The notes beneath the pieces were generated by a model. The model saw only the letters and a list, made by a program, of their open reading frames with translations, made no database searches and was not told where the DNA came from. This document shows, in pieces, positions 16,975 to 25,915 of a stretch of DNA of 64,000 nucleotides. Each line of letters starts with the position of its first letter. The first letter of the stretch is position 1. The DNA lies in the NCBI GenBank assembly GCA_036488085.1, contig DASXHZ010000089.1:1-64000 (forward strand), in the 5' to 3' direction. Source of the DNA: DASXHZ01 sp036488085. GTDB lineage: Bacteria > Acidobacteriota > Thermoanaerobaculia > Gp7-AA8. The position numbers were made by a program, and so were the translations under genes.

Positions 16975-18471
16975 TCAGTGGCGGACCGCGCGGTGGCGGG
17001 TGTCGACATACGTCGCAACCGACATCCGAAAGACCACCGAGACCGACTGCCCGCTCGAGATCGGGACCGGTTGCGCCGCGTCGTAGCTCGCAGCTCCGTC
17101 ATAGAACGAAGGTGCGTAGTGCTGCAACGGATCGGACGCGACGAACTTGTACGTGCCCGGCGGCAGCGCCAGAGCGAACGCGCCGGAAAGGGATGAACCG
17201 ACACGCGCGATGTGGAACCCGTTCGCGTCGTACACGTCGATGAGGATGTTGCCGAGCGGGGCGCCGCTCACGGCGTCGACCACGTTCCCATTCACGGTTC
17301 CCGCGACCTGCATGACCAGATCGAGCCCGGAGATCGTCTGCGACGGCGCAACAGTGACGCTCGACTCCGATTCGAAGCTGACAGCACCGTTCAGATACGC
17401 ATTGGCGTACTGCCCGGCCGAGTCGAAGGCGATGACCTTGAACGTGCCGGGCGGCACGACCAGCGTGTATTGACCGTTGACCGCGAACGTCACCGTTCGG
17501 ACGCTGCCATCAGGGTTGTACGCCGCGACGAGCACGTTCGACAGCGGCGAGCCGCCCGACGTCCGGACGGTGCCGGTGAGATGGCCCGCGCGAGTCAGCG
17601 TGGCGTTCACATTCGTCGCCGGTGCCGTGACCGCCGAGGCGGCGAGGAATGACTCGGCGTTGGGGTAGAAGACCGCGGCGTAGACGCCGTTCGGATCCTC
17701 GAACACCATCCTGTACGTCCCGCTTCGCAGCGAGAGCTGATAGTGGCCGCTCGCGTCGGTGGTCGTGCCGAAGACGATTCCGCTGTTGCCGTAGGCATTC
17801 ACGATGACGCCGTTCAGCGGCGCCCCCGTTGTATCCGTGACCGTCCCGCTGATATGCACCGCCTCGGGGAGCGCGAAGTTGGCAATCGTCGTCTGTGAGA
17901 CGGTAACGCCGAGGAGATCGGCCGACGAGAACGTCTCACGGCCGTTGTAGAACGTCGTCACGTACTTCAGCGTCGTGTCGAAAGCAGCAACCGCGTACGT
18001 ACCCGGAGGCACGGCGAGAACATAGTGGCCGGCGCTGTCCGTCTGCGTGAATCCGCGCCGCGTCCCGTTCGTGTTGTAAGCGGCCACCGTGATGCCCGGC
18101 AGCGGCGTTCCGCTCTGCGACGCGACCGTGCCGGCGAGATATCCCGCCTTCACGAGCGCGAAGTTGATGTTCGTCAGATCGCCGTTGACGTTCAGCAGCG
18201 TCGAGGTCTCGAACGACTCGGCATCGGCGTAGTAGCTCGTCGCGTAGAGGGCGCTCGGGTCGTACGCCAGGAGGTGATACGCGCCGGGATTCACCGTCAG
18301 CGTGTACGCTCCGCTCGAATTCGTGGTCGCCTGCGCCACGAAATTGCCGCTCCCGTCATACGCCGCGACGACCATTCCTGGCGCGGGCGTGACCGTGCCG
18401 CTGATCGTGGCTGCCGAAGCGGCGGTGGCGATGAGTAGGGCAAAAAAAGTGGCGAAAAGGCGCGGTTTCAT
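16975..18471 (-). CDS. Secreted protein of five carboxypeptidase-regulatory-like repeats
   Basis: A 498-residue exported protein with a signal peptide ending ATAASAA. It consists of about five tandem repeats of roughly 95 residues, each with an ISGTVT/LAGTV strand, G-x-Y-x-L-x-V-P-P-G-T-Y and a following aromatic segment (YATSYYADAESF, YVTTFYNGRETF, YAAVFYPNAESF). This is the carboxypeptidase regulatory-like or prealbumin-like beta-sandwich. No catalytic domain is present. Its ATG overlaps the stop of the GH26 gene (ATGA), so translation is coupled. Repeats of this type often bind carbohydrate or form extracellular stalks, so a surface role with the polysaccharide is inferred. Confidence 0.88.
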   Translation of the reverse strand: MKPRLFATFFALLIATAASAATISGTVTPAPGMVVAAYDGSGNFVAQATTNSSGAYTLTVNPGAYHLLAYDPSALYATSYYADAESFETSTLLNVNGDLTNINFALVKAGYLAGTVASQSGTPLPGITVAAYNTNGTRRGFTQTDSAGHYVLAVPPGTYAVAAFDTTLKYVTTFYNGRETFSSADLLGVTVSQTTIANFALPEAVHISGTVTDTTGAPLNGVIVNAYGNSGIVFGTTTDASGHYQLSLRSGTYRMVFEDPNGVYAAVFYPNAESFLAASAVTAPATNVNATLTRAGHLTGTVRTSGGSPLSNVLVAAYNPDGSVRTVTFAVNGQYTLVVPPGTFKVIAFDSAGQYANAYLNGAVSFESESSVTVAPSQTISGLDLVMQVAGTVNGNVVDAVSGAPLGNILIDVYDANGFHIARVGSSLSGAFALALPPGTYKFVASDPLQHYAPSFYDGAASYDAAQPVPISSGQSVSVVFRMSVATYVDTRHRAVRH

Positions 18472-19649
18472 CGAGCTCGCGTCAATGCAATGCGAACCGT
18501 GTTCCGCATCCTCTCGCTCTGCGCCACGCTCCAGTCGAGCGGCTGTGCCGAAAGGGTCACGTCGTGCGGCTGGTTGAAGAGCACCACCGCCCGGATTCCG
18601 GCGTACTTGTCGTGCATGTCGCGGAACGCGCTGTCATACCACTGGACCGCGTCGCCGCCCGACGCCAGCGAGCCGAACTCCGTGATCATGATCGGCTTCC
18701 CGAACTTCTGCAGCGTCGGATACGCCTTCTCGATGATCTGGTGGAACGTCCACCAACGCGACCACTGCGCGACGTCGCCGTAGTTCAGGACCCCCGTGCC
18801 GATCCAGTCGACCCACTCCGGCCCCGGGTAGTAATACTCGAACCATGGCATCGAGATGTGCGGCGACCAGACCCATAGGACATTTGTCGCGTTCATCTTC
18901 TGGAAGATGAGGTGGACGTGCTTCCACGCGGCGATGAAGTCGTCGGGACGGTTCCCGTTCTGCGGCCCCCACGGATACCGGTACGGATCGTTCATCTCAT
19001 GCGCGAAGCGGAGGAAGATCGGTTTCCGGTACTGCGCCGCACCGCGCGCCCACGCGGCGATGTAGAAGTCGTAGTCGCCGCGCGCGATGGCTGCAAGCGA
19101 GGCGTACTCGCGCTCGGCCGGCGGCGGCAGGTTCGTTCGAAGCGTCGAGTCGAAGTCGCGCACCCACGGCTCCCACGTCACCATCGGCACCGAGCCGAGG
19201 CGGTCGATCGTCTCCATCGTGCGGAGCGGGAAGTGCGCCTCGTCCGGACGGTCGCCCCACGCCTGATAGAACGAGATGATCGGAAAGCGGTACTGCATTT
19301 GCGACTCGAGCTGTGTGAAGCCGTTGAACGACTCGGGGAAATTGCCGTCGAAAGCGCCGAACAGCAGGCGGTTCGGCTTCGCGAGCCACGCGCGCGACTC
19401 CAGCGACGGATAGAGAGTCTGCATGTCATCACGCCGCGAACCGTGCCGCGTCTTCTCGAGCGCCGACCCCTCGGTATCCGAGATCGTCTGCCCGACCCGC
19501 GCCAGATTCTCCTCGATCGAGTCGTACCCGAGGCGGAGGTAGCGGCGGACGCCGAACTGGAACGCGACGCCGATCGCGATCAGCCAGCCGAGGGCGAAGA
19601 AGGCGACTTCGTAGCGGCGTCGGGCCGTGTGTGATCGGAGTCTTTCCAT
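18468..19649 (-). CDS. Membrane-anchored GH26-like glycoside hydrolase
   Basis: A 393-residue protein with an N-terminal transmembrane anchor (about residues 14-35) and an extracytoplasmic catalytic domain. E218 in RFAHEMNDPYRYPW is the expected acid/base and E324 in MITEFGS the nucleophile of family GH26, whose members are mostly beta-mannanases. PMVTWEPW near 157 is also typical. The start at 19649 overlaps the synthase gene by 70 bp and the stop overlaps the next gene by 4 bp. Placement beside a polysaccharide synthase suggests that it trims or releases the polymer, as GH8 enzymes do in cellulose operons. Confidence 0.88.
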   Translation of the reverse strand: MERLRSHTARRRYEVAFFALGWLIAIGVAFQFGVRRYLRLGYDSIEENLARVGQTISDTEGSALEKTRHGSRRDDMQTLYPSLESRAWLAKPNRLLFGAFDGNFPESFNGFTQLESQMQYRFPIISFYQAWGDRPDEAHFPLRTMETIDRLGSVPMVTWEPWVRDFDSTLRTNLPPPAEREYASLAAIARGDYDFYIAAWARGAAQYRKPIFLRFAHEMNDPYRYPWGPQNGNRPDDFIAAWKHVHLIFQKMNATNVLWVWSPHISMPWFEYYYPGPEWVDWIGTGVLNYGDVAQWSRWWTFHQIIEKAYPTLQKFGKPIMITEFGSLASGGDAVQWYDSAFRDMHDKYAGIRAVVLFNQPHDVTLSAQPLDWSVAQSERMRNTVRIALTRAR

Positions 19650-21187
19650 GCCGCGTACAAGCGTCCGCTCATGAAGACGACGTTGACGGCGACGAAACCG
19701 ATCATGCCCGCCGTCGCCTCCGTGGTGATGCGCACCTGCGCCTCCGAAAGGACGAACAGGCGTTGCATCACCGCGTAAACGACCGTCGCTGCTGAGAGCG
19801 TGACGACGCTCAGCGGAACGGCCGCTAAACGCCAGAAATTGCCCGTGCGCCGCTCCTTCGCCGTCGGGATGTACGGCACCGCGACATTGCCGAGCGCGAG
19901 CATGAACGCCTTCAGATAGACGCTCCAGCAACCGATCTTGAGCAGCGTTCCGCGCCAGTGCCACCCGCGCTCGCGAGCTGGATCGCACATCCACCGCTGG
20001 ACGAATCGATAGATCGCCACGCCGAACACGCCGACCGGCAGCGCATGGACGACGTATTCGGAAAGGAACATCGCAGCCGGCTGCAATCCGGTGAGGAGGT
20101 AGAGCAGCGGAATCGTCAGGTAGATGAGCGAGGTCAGCCCGACGAGGTAGTAGGTTCCGATCATCGCGTACGAAATCCGCTGATGGTTGGTCAGGTGCCG
20201 GAAGGCGCGCGGGTATTCGCGGAAGAGGACTTCGTACACCCCCCTCGCCCACTTCAGTTGCTGCCTGAGAAACGAGTCGAGGTCTTCCGGGACGAGGCCG
20301 CGCGCGACGACCTCCGGCACGTAAACCGACTTCCACCCTTTCGCGTGCAGCCGGATCGCCGTGACGAGATCCTCGGCCAGTCCGATTCCGTGGCCGCCGA
20401 TCGAGTCGAGCGCCGCGCGCCGGAATGTGCAGTTCGCTCCGATCGCGACCGCCGTCCCAGTTCCGTGCATCCCCTGGAGGATCGGTCCGTAGAACGAGAA
20501 CGTCTGCTCCGCCGCCGCGCGCGCGACGAACGAACGCGGTGCGTTGTAGTACGTCTGCGCCACCTGCACGAACCCGACGTGCTCGTCATCGAAGTAGCCG
20601 AGCACACGGTCGAGGAACTCCGGAAACGGGACGTGGTCGGGATCGAGCACGAGGACGATCTCTTCGGTCGTCCGCTTCAGCGCCGCATTGACCTTCCCCG
20701 CCTTCGCGGCCGGTATGCCGACAAGCTCGAGGTGCACCGTGCCCATCTCCTCCGCGAGCGCCGCTATCTGCGGGTCACGCGTGTCGTCGAGGAGATACGT
20801 CGTATGCGGATACTGGACGTCCCGCGCCGCCGCGAGCGTCCTCTCGAACATCGCCAACGGCTCCCCCGGCGCCGCCGTCGTGAAAATCGCGACTGTTCTC
20901 TGTAGCGCTGGCAATCCCGCGGGCGCCGGCTGTTCGATATGAAAAACGTTGTACCAACCCACCAGCATCCGCGAGATGCCGTACCACGTCGCGAACGACA
21001 GCAGCACGAACAGCGGCAGGTTCCCGACGTGCTCCGCGCGGAACCACCAGAGGGCGAAGATCACTACGCTCTGCAGGCCGAGGAAAAGCAGCACGCCGAG
21101 AACCCACCGCTCCCACCGCGCGATCGGTTTCGCGCGGCGCCAGCGGAAGACCTCAGAACCGTCCTGCCACGCTCGCGTGGATCTCAT
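19580..21187 (-). CDS. GT2 processive polysaccharide synthase
   Basis: A 535-residue inner-membrane glycosyltransferase of the cellulose/hyaluronan synthase type. Two N-terminal membrane helices are followed by the GT-A domain with TYLLDDTRDP, LVLDPDHVPFP (DxD), and EDLVTAIRLHAKGW. The processivity motif reads QQLKWARG where Q-x-x-R-W is usual. Five or more C-terminal helices form the export channel. Its start overlaps the end of the barrel-protein gene by 35 bp. The polymer is unknown; the neighbouring GH26 enzyme would fit a beta-linked mannan or glucomannan. Confidence 0.92.
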   Translation of the reverse strand: MRSTRAWQDGSEVFRWRRAKPIARWERWVLGVLLFLGLQSVVIFALWWFRAEHVGNLPLFVLLSFATWYGISRMLVGWYNVFHIEQPAPAGLPALQRTVAIFTTAAPGEPLAMFERTLAAARDVQYPHTTYLLDDTRDPQIAALAEEMGTVHLELVGIPAAKAGKVNAALKRTTEEIVLVLDPDHVPFPEFLDRVLGYFDDEHVGFVQVAQTYYNAPRSFVARAAAEQTFSFYGPILQGMHGTGTAVAIGANCTFRRAALDSIGGHGIGLAEDLVTAIRLHAKGWKSVYVPEVVARGLVPEDLDSFLRQQLKWARGVYEVLFREYPRAFRHLTNHQRISYAMIGTYYLVGLTSLIYLTIPLLYLLTGLQPAAMFLSEYVVHALPVGVFGVAIYRFVQRWMCDPARERGWHWRGTLLKIGCWSVYLKAFMLALGNVAVPYIPTAKERRTGNFWRLAAVPLSVVTLSAATVVYAVMQRLFVLSEAQVRITTEATAGMIGFVAVNVVFMSGRLYAAWKDSDHTRPDAATKSPSSPSAG

Positions 21188-22328
21188 TCGCCGTATAGAA
21201 CGCGGTTCGCGACCGCTCCGCCGAGACGTTCAATATCGCGCCACTCGCGAGCGGGAACGCCGTCGATACCGCCACGCGCCATGGGTGGAAGGTACCGGCG
21301 ACGCGATCGTATGCGACACCGGCGTCGACGTGTAGGCCGAGACGCTTCCACGTCGTTGCGGCGATCGCACGCCCTTCGCGCTCGCCGATCGGCGTCCAGT
21401 AGGGATCGTACGTGCCGTTCACGAAGTGCGACTCCTTCGTATCGCGGTACCCCGCCGAGGCGCCAAGGAGGAACGAGCGCACCGGAACCAGCCAATAGCC
21501 GTCCACGTTGTTGCCGCTGTTCTGGTCGAAATACCGGAAGTGCGACGCCGAAAATGCAGCATTTCCGTTCGGCGTCCACCGGAGCGCCGTCACGTCCGCG
21601 AACGGATGCGAACGCACTGCCGTGGCGCTGCGAAGGAGCGCGCGCCGGTCGAACGACAGCGACAGCCTGCCGCGCGTGACCGTCGCATCGGGCATGATCT
21701 GCGATCGGCCGTCCGGAAACCGCGTCCAACCGAGCCCCGCGGCGACCGTCGTTCGCGAATGCGGAAGCACCGCGGAGACGCCGCCGCGAACCGTCTCCGA
21801 GTCGTCGTCGCCGAGGTTTGTGTTCATCCGGAGGGCGGAGCCGGAGAGCGACCACTTCGTGAGCGGATCGAAGAGGCCGTAGACCATTGCAGAGGGCATG
21901 AACAGCCGCGCCGGCTGGTCGTCGTCGATGAAGCCGCCGTCGACGACATACCCCGGCCGCGACTGCGCACGGATCTCCTCGAGGCCGCGTCTCGCGTCGT
22001 TGTCCTTCGGGTCGCGCGCGACGAGCGCCGCGAACAGCCGCTCCGCCTCGCGGTACCGGCCTTCCCACAGGTACACGCGCGCCAGCGCCAGTTGCGCGTC
22101 GCGTGACTCGGGCGCCTGCCGCACCGCCTCCAGCGCCACCCGCTCCGCGCCGACGAGATCGTTCTTCTGGGCGAGCTCCGTCACGCGGTCGAGCACCTGC
22201 GCCGTCTGGAGGAAGATGAACAGAACCGCAACCACGAGCGGCATTATGAACGGCGCGCCCCACGTCAGCACGATACGAACGCGCTCGCGAAAGGCGCCCT
22301 GGGCGCGCCTACGGCGCACAGCGCTCAC
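21153..22328 (-). CDS. TPR and outer-membrane barrel protein for polysaccharide export
   Basis: A 391-residue protein with one N-terminal hydrophobic segment (about 25-45), a short TPR region (about 48-125, with ALARVYLWEGRYREAERLF) and a C-terminal part of alternating polar and hydrophobic strands ending in phenylalanine, as in outer-membrane barrels. The arrangement is a shortened version of BcsC, PgaA or PelB, which guide a nascent polymer across the periplasm and out. It is the first gene of the - strand exopolysaccharide operon. Confidence 0.82.
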   Translation of the reverse strand: MSAVRRRRAQGAFRERVRIVLTWGAPFIMPLVVAVLFIFLQTAQVLDRVTELAQKNDLVGAERVALEAVRQAPESRDAQLALARVYLWEGRYREAERLFAALVARDPKDNDARRGLEEIRAQSRPGYVVDGGFIDDDQPARLFMPSAMVYGLFDPLTKWSLSGSALRMNTNLGDDDSETVRGGVSAVLPHSRTTVAAGLGWTRFPDGRSQIMPDATVTRGRLSLSFDRRALLRSATAVRSHPFADVTALRWTPNGNAAFSASHFRYFDQNSGNNVDGYWLVPVRSFLLGASAGYRDTKESHFVNGTYDPYWTPIGEREGRAIAATTWKRLGLHVDAGVAYDRVAGTFHPWRVAVSTAFPLASGAILNVSAERSRTAFYTANEIHASVAGRF

Positions 22329-22357
22329 AACCTCCCTACATCACGCCTTCGGCGGCG

Positions 22358-22603
22358 TCATCGATGGATCGTGCGGAGCGCCGGCGCGTTCGTCGTCGTG
22401 GCCAGCGTCGTTGCCGGTGCCGTACTCGGAGTGGGCGACTGAGGGTCCTGAGCCGTCTTCTTACGGCGCGAGAAGCTCCTCAACCGCTTCACTTCCTGAA
22501 TGTGCGGCACCAGGACCGCGTTGTCCGGATTCCGTATGAGCTGCGTCCCGATTGCGACCGCCTGCGCCGTAATGAACGCGAGCTTCTGACGGCGCAACGT
22601 CAT
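22358..22603 (-). CDS. Small helical protein preceded by a 21-bp repeat array
   Basis: An 81-residue product. Residues about 4-48 (KLAFITAQAVAI, LIRNPDNAVLVP, EVKRLRSF) match the C-terminal part of the product at 62121-62588 (KLGLIADHAFAV, LVRLPENEILIP, EMQRLRKL) at roughly two in five positions. The globular N-terminal half of that relative is absent here. The ATG overlaps by ATGA the stop of a frame open through the 21-bp repeat array, so the repeats may be translated or may simply be upstream DNA. The C-terminal tail is rich in Thr, Ala and Pro. Function unknown. Confidence 0.6.
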   Translation of the reverse strand: MTLRRQKLAFITAQAVAIGTQLIRNPDNAVLVPHIQEVKRLRSFSRRKKTAQDPQSPTPSTAPATTLATTTNAPALRTIHR

Positions 22604-22615
22604 ACAAGCGGAGTG

Positions 22616-23115
22616 AATATACGGCCCCGCGATACGGCGAGGGCGCCCCTCGCAGCGGCAACGGAGCCCCTCGTTGCGGCCGGGTCGCCACTCAAGGTCG
22701 TCAACCCACCCCCTCGACGTGGCGAGAGTGCCCCTCGCAGTGGTGCGCGGCCTCTCGACGCCGGCGGTACGCCCTCTCCAAGGGGAAAGGCGGCCCCTCC
22801 AAGGGGGAGCGCGGTCGCTTCCTGGTGAAGATGTTGCCCCTCGCAGTGACCGCGTTGCCGCTTCCGGTGGCCACGCGGCCCCTCGCGGTGGACGCTGTCC
22901 CGCTCGATGCGATTCCGCGGCCCCTCGTCGTGGACGTCGTACTCACTCGCGGGGGCCACGGTCCCCCTCGGAGCGGCCGCGGTTTCCCCTCGCGGGGCCA
23001 CCTACCCTCACGGAGGGTCCGGCGTCTCACTCGCGGGGGCCACGATCCCGTTCGCGGCGGCCGCCGTCCTACGCGCAGCGGCAACGATCCCGCTCGCAAG
23101 AGCCGCCGGCGCACT
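22616..23115. repeat. GC-rich 21-bp phased repeat array
   Basis: About two dozen degenerate 21-bp units lie immediately upstream of the 22358-22603 gene. On the - strand units begin GAGGGGC or GAGNGG and carry a second conserved CCGC block in the middle. Spacing is 21 bp for most units, with small drift near 22730-22770. 21 bp equals seven codons and two helical turns, so all three frames on each strand remain open and give heptad-like products. The same architecture, with a different unit, recurs at 62589-62939. Confidence 0.8.
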
Positions 23116-23249
23116 TCTGACGGTACGGTCTTCCCCCGATGTGATTGCGCGCCCGCTGCTGTTGGCCGTGCCGGCGCCGCGGGCTAGACCTGCACCGCAT
23201 CCCGTTCGGGTCGTATAGGGCTCGAGCGCTCCATGACCGCGCTGCACCA

Positions 23250-23747
23250 TTACCGGCGACGCGGGATATTCGCCAGCATCGAGCCGTCGCCGACCTTCCC
23301 GCGTGCGACGACGGTGAGCTCGCCGTTCGGCTCGAGCACGACGGCGGCGACGTCACCGATCGAGCCGAGGCCTTGCCGGCGAATGGCGTGATTGACCTCG
23401 TCTTCGCTGAACGCCTCTTGCAGCATCATGTCGTGCAGGTACTGGCCATCCTCGACGAGCATCACCGCCGTCGAGGTTGCCACGTGCTCGAATCTGCGCG
23501 ACCGCGCCGCGATGTAGGCGACGAGGAGCTCGAGGCTGACCGGAACGGCGAGCGCGATCACCGCCTGGCCCGCCGAGATGTCCTTCGAAGTAACGATCGT
23601 GGCCATGGTCGAACCGAGCGCGATGACGATGACGAAATCGAACACGTGCAACGTGGCGAGCGTTCGCTTTCCGGCCAGTCGGAGAACGATCGAGAGGCCG
23701 ACATAGACAGTCACGGCCGCGACAAACGTGTGAAGGAGCGGTCCCAT
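23250..23747 (-). CDS. DUF421 membrane protein (YetF/YcaP-like)
   Basis: A 165-residue protein with three N-terminal membrane helices followed by a cytoplasmic domain, the standard DUF421 layout. FDFVIVIALGSTMATI is the characteristic third helix, and VVLEPNGELTVV lies in the C-terminal sheet. The start is ATG 23747, which gives the usual short N-terminus. The biochemical function of the family is unknown; in spore formers it affects germination and membrane properties. It is followed downstream by the 21-bp repeat array. Confidence 0.88.
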   Translation of the reverse strand: MGPLLHTFVAAVTVYVGLSIVLRLAGKRTLATLHVFDFVIVIALGSTMATIVTSKDISAGQAVIALAVPVSLELLVAYIAARSRRFEHVATSTAVMLVEDGQYLHDMMLQEAFSEDEVNHAIRRQGLGSIGDVAAVVLEPNGELTVVARGKVGDGSMLANIPRRR

Positions 23748-23800
23748 CCGCCTTTCATCTCCAGCGTAAGCCGTGCCACCGATCCGGCGACGTCCTCCCT

Positions 23801-25831
23801 CTACGCCTGAACGCCGTTCCGCACGATCCTCGCGACGTCGTCGACCAGATCGGCGGGGTCGACGGGCTTGGTGAGGTAGCCGTTGAACATGACGTCGCTG
23901 GCCTGGGCGGCGGCGGGGAAGGCGCTGAGGATGATCAGCTTCACGCCATCGAGCTCCGGACGCGCGCGCATCTCGCGGGAGAAGGCATAGCCGTCCATCT
24001 CCGGCATGGCGATGTCGGTGATGACGGCGTCGGGGCGTATCCGGGTCAGTTCGGCGAGGGCGAGCGGTGCAGACTCGACCGCCGTCACGTCGGCGCCGGC
24101 CTGTCTCAGGATCGCGGAGATGAGTCCGCGCGCCTCGACATCGTCGTCTAGCAGCAGCAGTGAGATGCCGCGGAGTCGGTCGGGATTGATCGTGCGGATC
24201 GGCTCTTCGGCGCTTTGCGTGTGCGGCGCCTCGTTGGAGATGGTTGCGACGGCGGCGACCGGAAGGGTGACGGTGAACGTTGCGCCGCTTCCGCGACCCT
24301 CGCTTTCGGCGGTGATGCTTCCGCCGTGCGCCTCGACGATGTAGCGGACGATCGAGAGGCCGAGTCCGAGGCCGCCGTGGACGCGCGTCTGCGGGTTCTC
24401 CGCCTGGCGGAACGGCTCGAAGACGTGCGGGAGGAACTGCAGGTCGATCCCTTCGCCGGTGTCGCAGACCTCGATCTCGAGGTGCGACGACGTCCGCCGG
24501 GCGCTGACGTGGATGCTGCCGCCCTTCGGCGTGAATTTCACGGCATTGGTGAGCAGGTTCCACATCACCTGCTGCAACCGGGTCGGGTCGGCGACGATCC
24601 ACCCGAGGCCGGCGGAGAAGGACGTTTCGATGCGAATGCCACGGGCGCCCGCGCTGGGACGCACCGCCTCGAGCGATGAGTTCAGGATGTTCTCGACATT
24701 CAGCCGCTCGCGCGTCAGCCGCATCTTGCCGGAGACGATGCGCGAGACGTCGAGCACGTCGTCGATGAGGCGGGCCTGGAGCTGTGCGCCGCGCGCGATC
24801 GACGAGACCGCTTCCCGGAACATCGGATCGGCCGGCGACATGGTCGGCAGCAGACGCGCCCACCCGAGGATCGCGGTCATGGGCGTCCGCAGCTCGTGCG
24901 ACAACGTCATGAGGAACTCGTCTTTCGCCCGGTTCGCCTCCTGGGCGACGCGGAACGACGCCTCGGCACGCCGGCGTTCTTCTTCTGCCGCGAGCCGCGC
25001 CTCACGCTGCTGCATCAGCGCACGCTGCGTCTCCTCGGCCTGCTTGCGGTCGGTGATGTCGCGCGTCACTTTCGCGAATCCGCGCAGGACGCCCTGCTCG
25101 TCGTGGACGGCGGTGATGACGACGTTCGCCCAGAAGCGGCTGCCGTCCTTGCGGAGACGCCATCCCTCTTCTTCGTACACGCCGTACTCACGCGCGATCT
25201 CGAGCTCCCGCGGCGGCTTCCCGCTCCGGATGTCCTCCTCGGGATAGAAGATCGAGAAGTGTTTCCCGATGATCTCGTCGGACGTGTACCCCTTGATGCG
25301 GTGCGCCCCCGCGTTCCACGACGCGATGTGGCCTCCCGTATCGAGCATGAAGATGGCGTAGTCCTGGACGTTCGCGACCAGGAGCCGGAACATCTCCTCA
25401 CTCTCCCGCAGCCGCTCGTCCGCCGCGCGGCGCAGCGTCAGGTCGCGCGTGACTTTGGCGAAGCCGCGCAGCTTGCCGTCCGGGGTACGGAGTCCGGTGA
25501 TGACGGTGTTGACCCAGAAACGCGTTCCATCGCTGCGGAGGCGCCACCCTTCGTCCTCGATGCGCCCCTCGCGGTCGGCGACCTCCAGCTCGTGCTGCGG
25601 CTTCCGGTTGTCGAGGTCTTCCTTCGAATAGAAGATCTGGAAGTTCCGGCCGATCACATCGTCGGCCGCGTAGCCGAAGATGCGCGCGGCACCGCGATTC
25701 CAGGTGCGGATCTCCCCATGAATTCCCATGAGGAAGATCGCGTAGTCCTGCACCTCGTCGATGAGGAGTGCCAGCTCGTCGCTCGTGGGCACGGGCACAT
25801 CGAGCCTACGTTTGTTAGGTGTGTCAGCCAT
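23801..25831 (-). CDS. PAS-PAS hybrid sensor histidine kinase with receiver
   Basis: A 676-residue cytoplasmic signalling protein. Two PAS domains (about 15-130 and 143-262) are close copies of each other, each ending GFAKVTRD. A short coiled coil leads to the HisKA domain with phospho-acceptor H312 in SHELRTP. The ATPase domain (about 415-530) has WNLLTNAVKF, DTGEGI and GGLGLGLSI. A receiver domain (about 562-670) carries LLDDD and the phospho-acceptor in DAVITDIAMPEMDG. No output domain or membrane segment is present, so it probably reports an internal redox or ligand signal to an unlinked regulator. Confidence 0.94.
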   Translation of the reverse strand: MADTPNKRRLDVPVPTSDELALLIDEVQDYAIFLMGIHGEIRTWNRGAARIFGYAADDVIGRNFQIFYSKEDLDNRKPQHELEVADREGRIEDEGWRLRSDGTRFWVNTVITGLRTPDGKLRGFAKVTRDLTLRRAADERLRESEEMFRLLVANVQDYAIFMLDTGGHIASWNAGAHRIKGYTSDEIIGKHFSIFYPEEDIRSGKPPRELEIAREYGVYEEEGWRLRKDGSRFWANVVITAVHDEQGVLRGFAKVTRDITDRKQAEETQRALMQQREARLAAEEERRRAEASFRVAQEANRAKDEFLMTLSHELRTPMTAILGWARLLPTMSPADPMFREAVSSIARGAQLQARLIDDVLDVSRIVSGKMRLTRERLNVENILNSSLEAVRPSAGARGIRIETSFSAGLGWIVADPTRLQQVMWNLLTNAVKFTPKGGSIHVSARRTSSHLEIEVCDTGEGIDLQFLPHVFEPFRQAENPQTRVHGGLGLGLSIVRYIVEAHGGSITAESEGRGSGATFTVTLPVAAVATISNEAPHTQSAEEPIRTINPDRLRGISLLLLDDDVEARGLISAILRQAGADVTAVESAPLALAELTRIRPDAVITDIAMPEMDGYAFSREMRARPELDGVKLIILSAFPAAAQASDVMFNGYLTKPVDPADLVDDVARIVRNGVQA

Positions 25832-25915
25832 CCGTCCCAGCCCCTAGGTTTTGCGGTAAATGGGCCAAGAGGGAAACTCGATGCAAGAAACGTGCGGCCG
25901 AGACTGGTGTGGAGC

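Noticed and set aside
22674..23120. Arg/Pro-rich coding frames on both strands
   Set aside because: They come from the 21-bp repeat, which keeps all frames open; none has independent support.
25819..25915. Promoter or RNA gene between the amine oxidase and the PAS kinase
   Set aside because: Short gap with no clear promoter, tRNA or riboswitch pattern.
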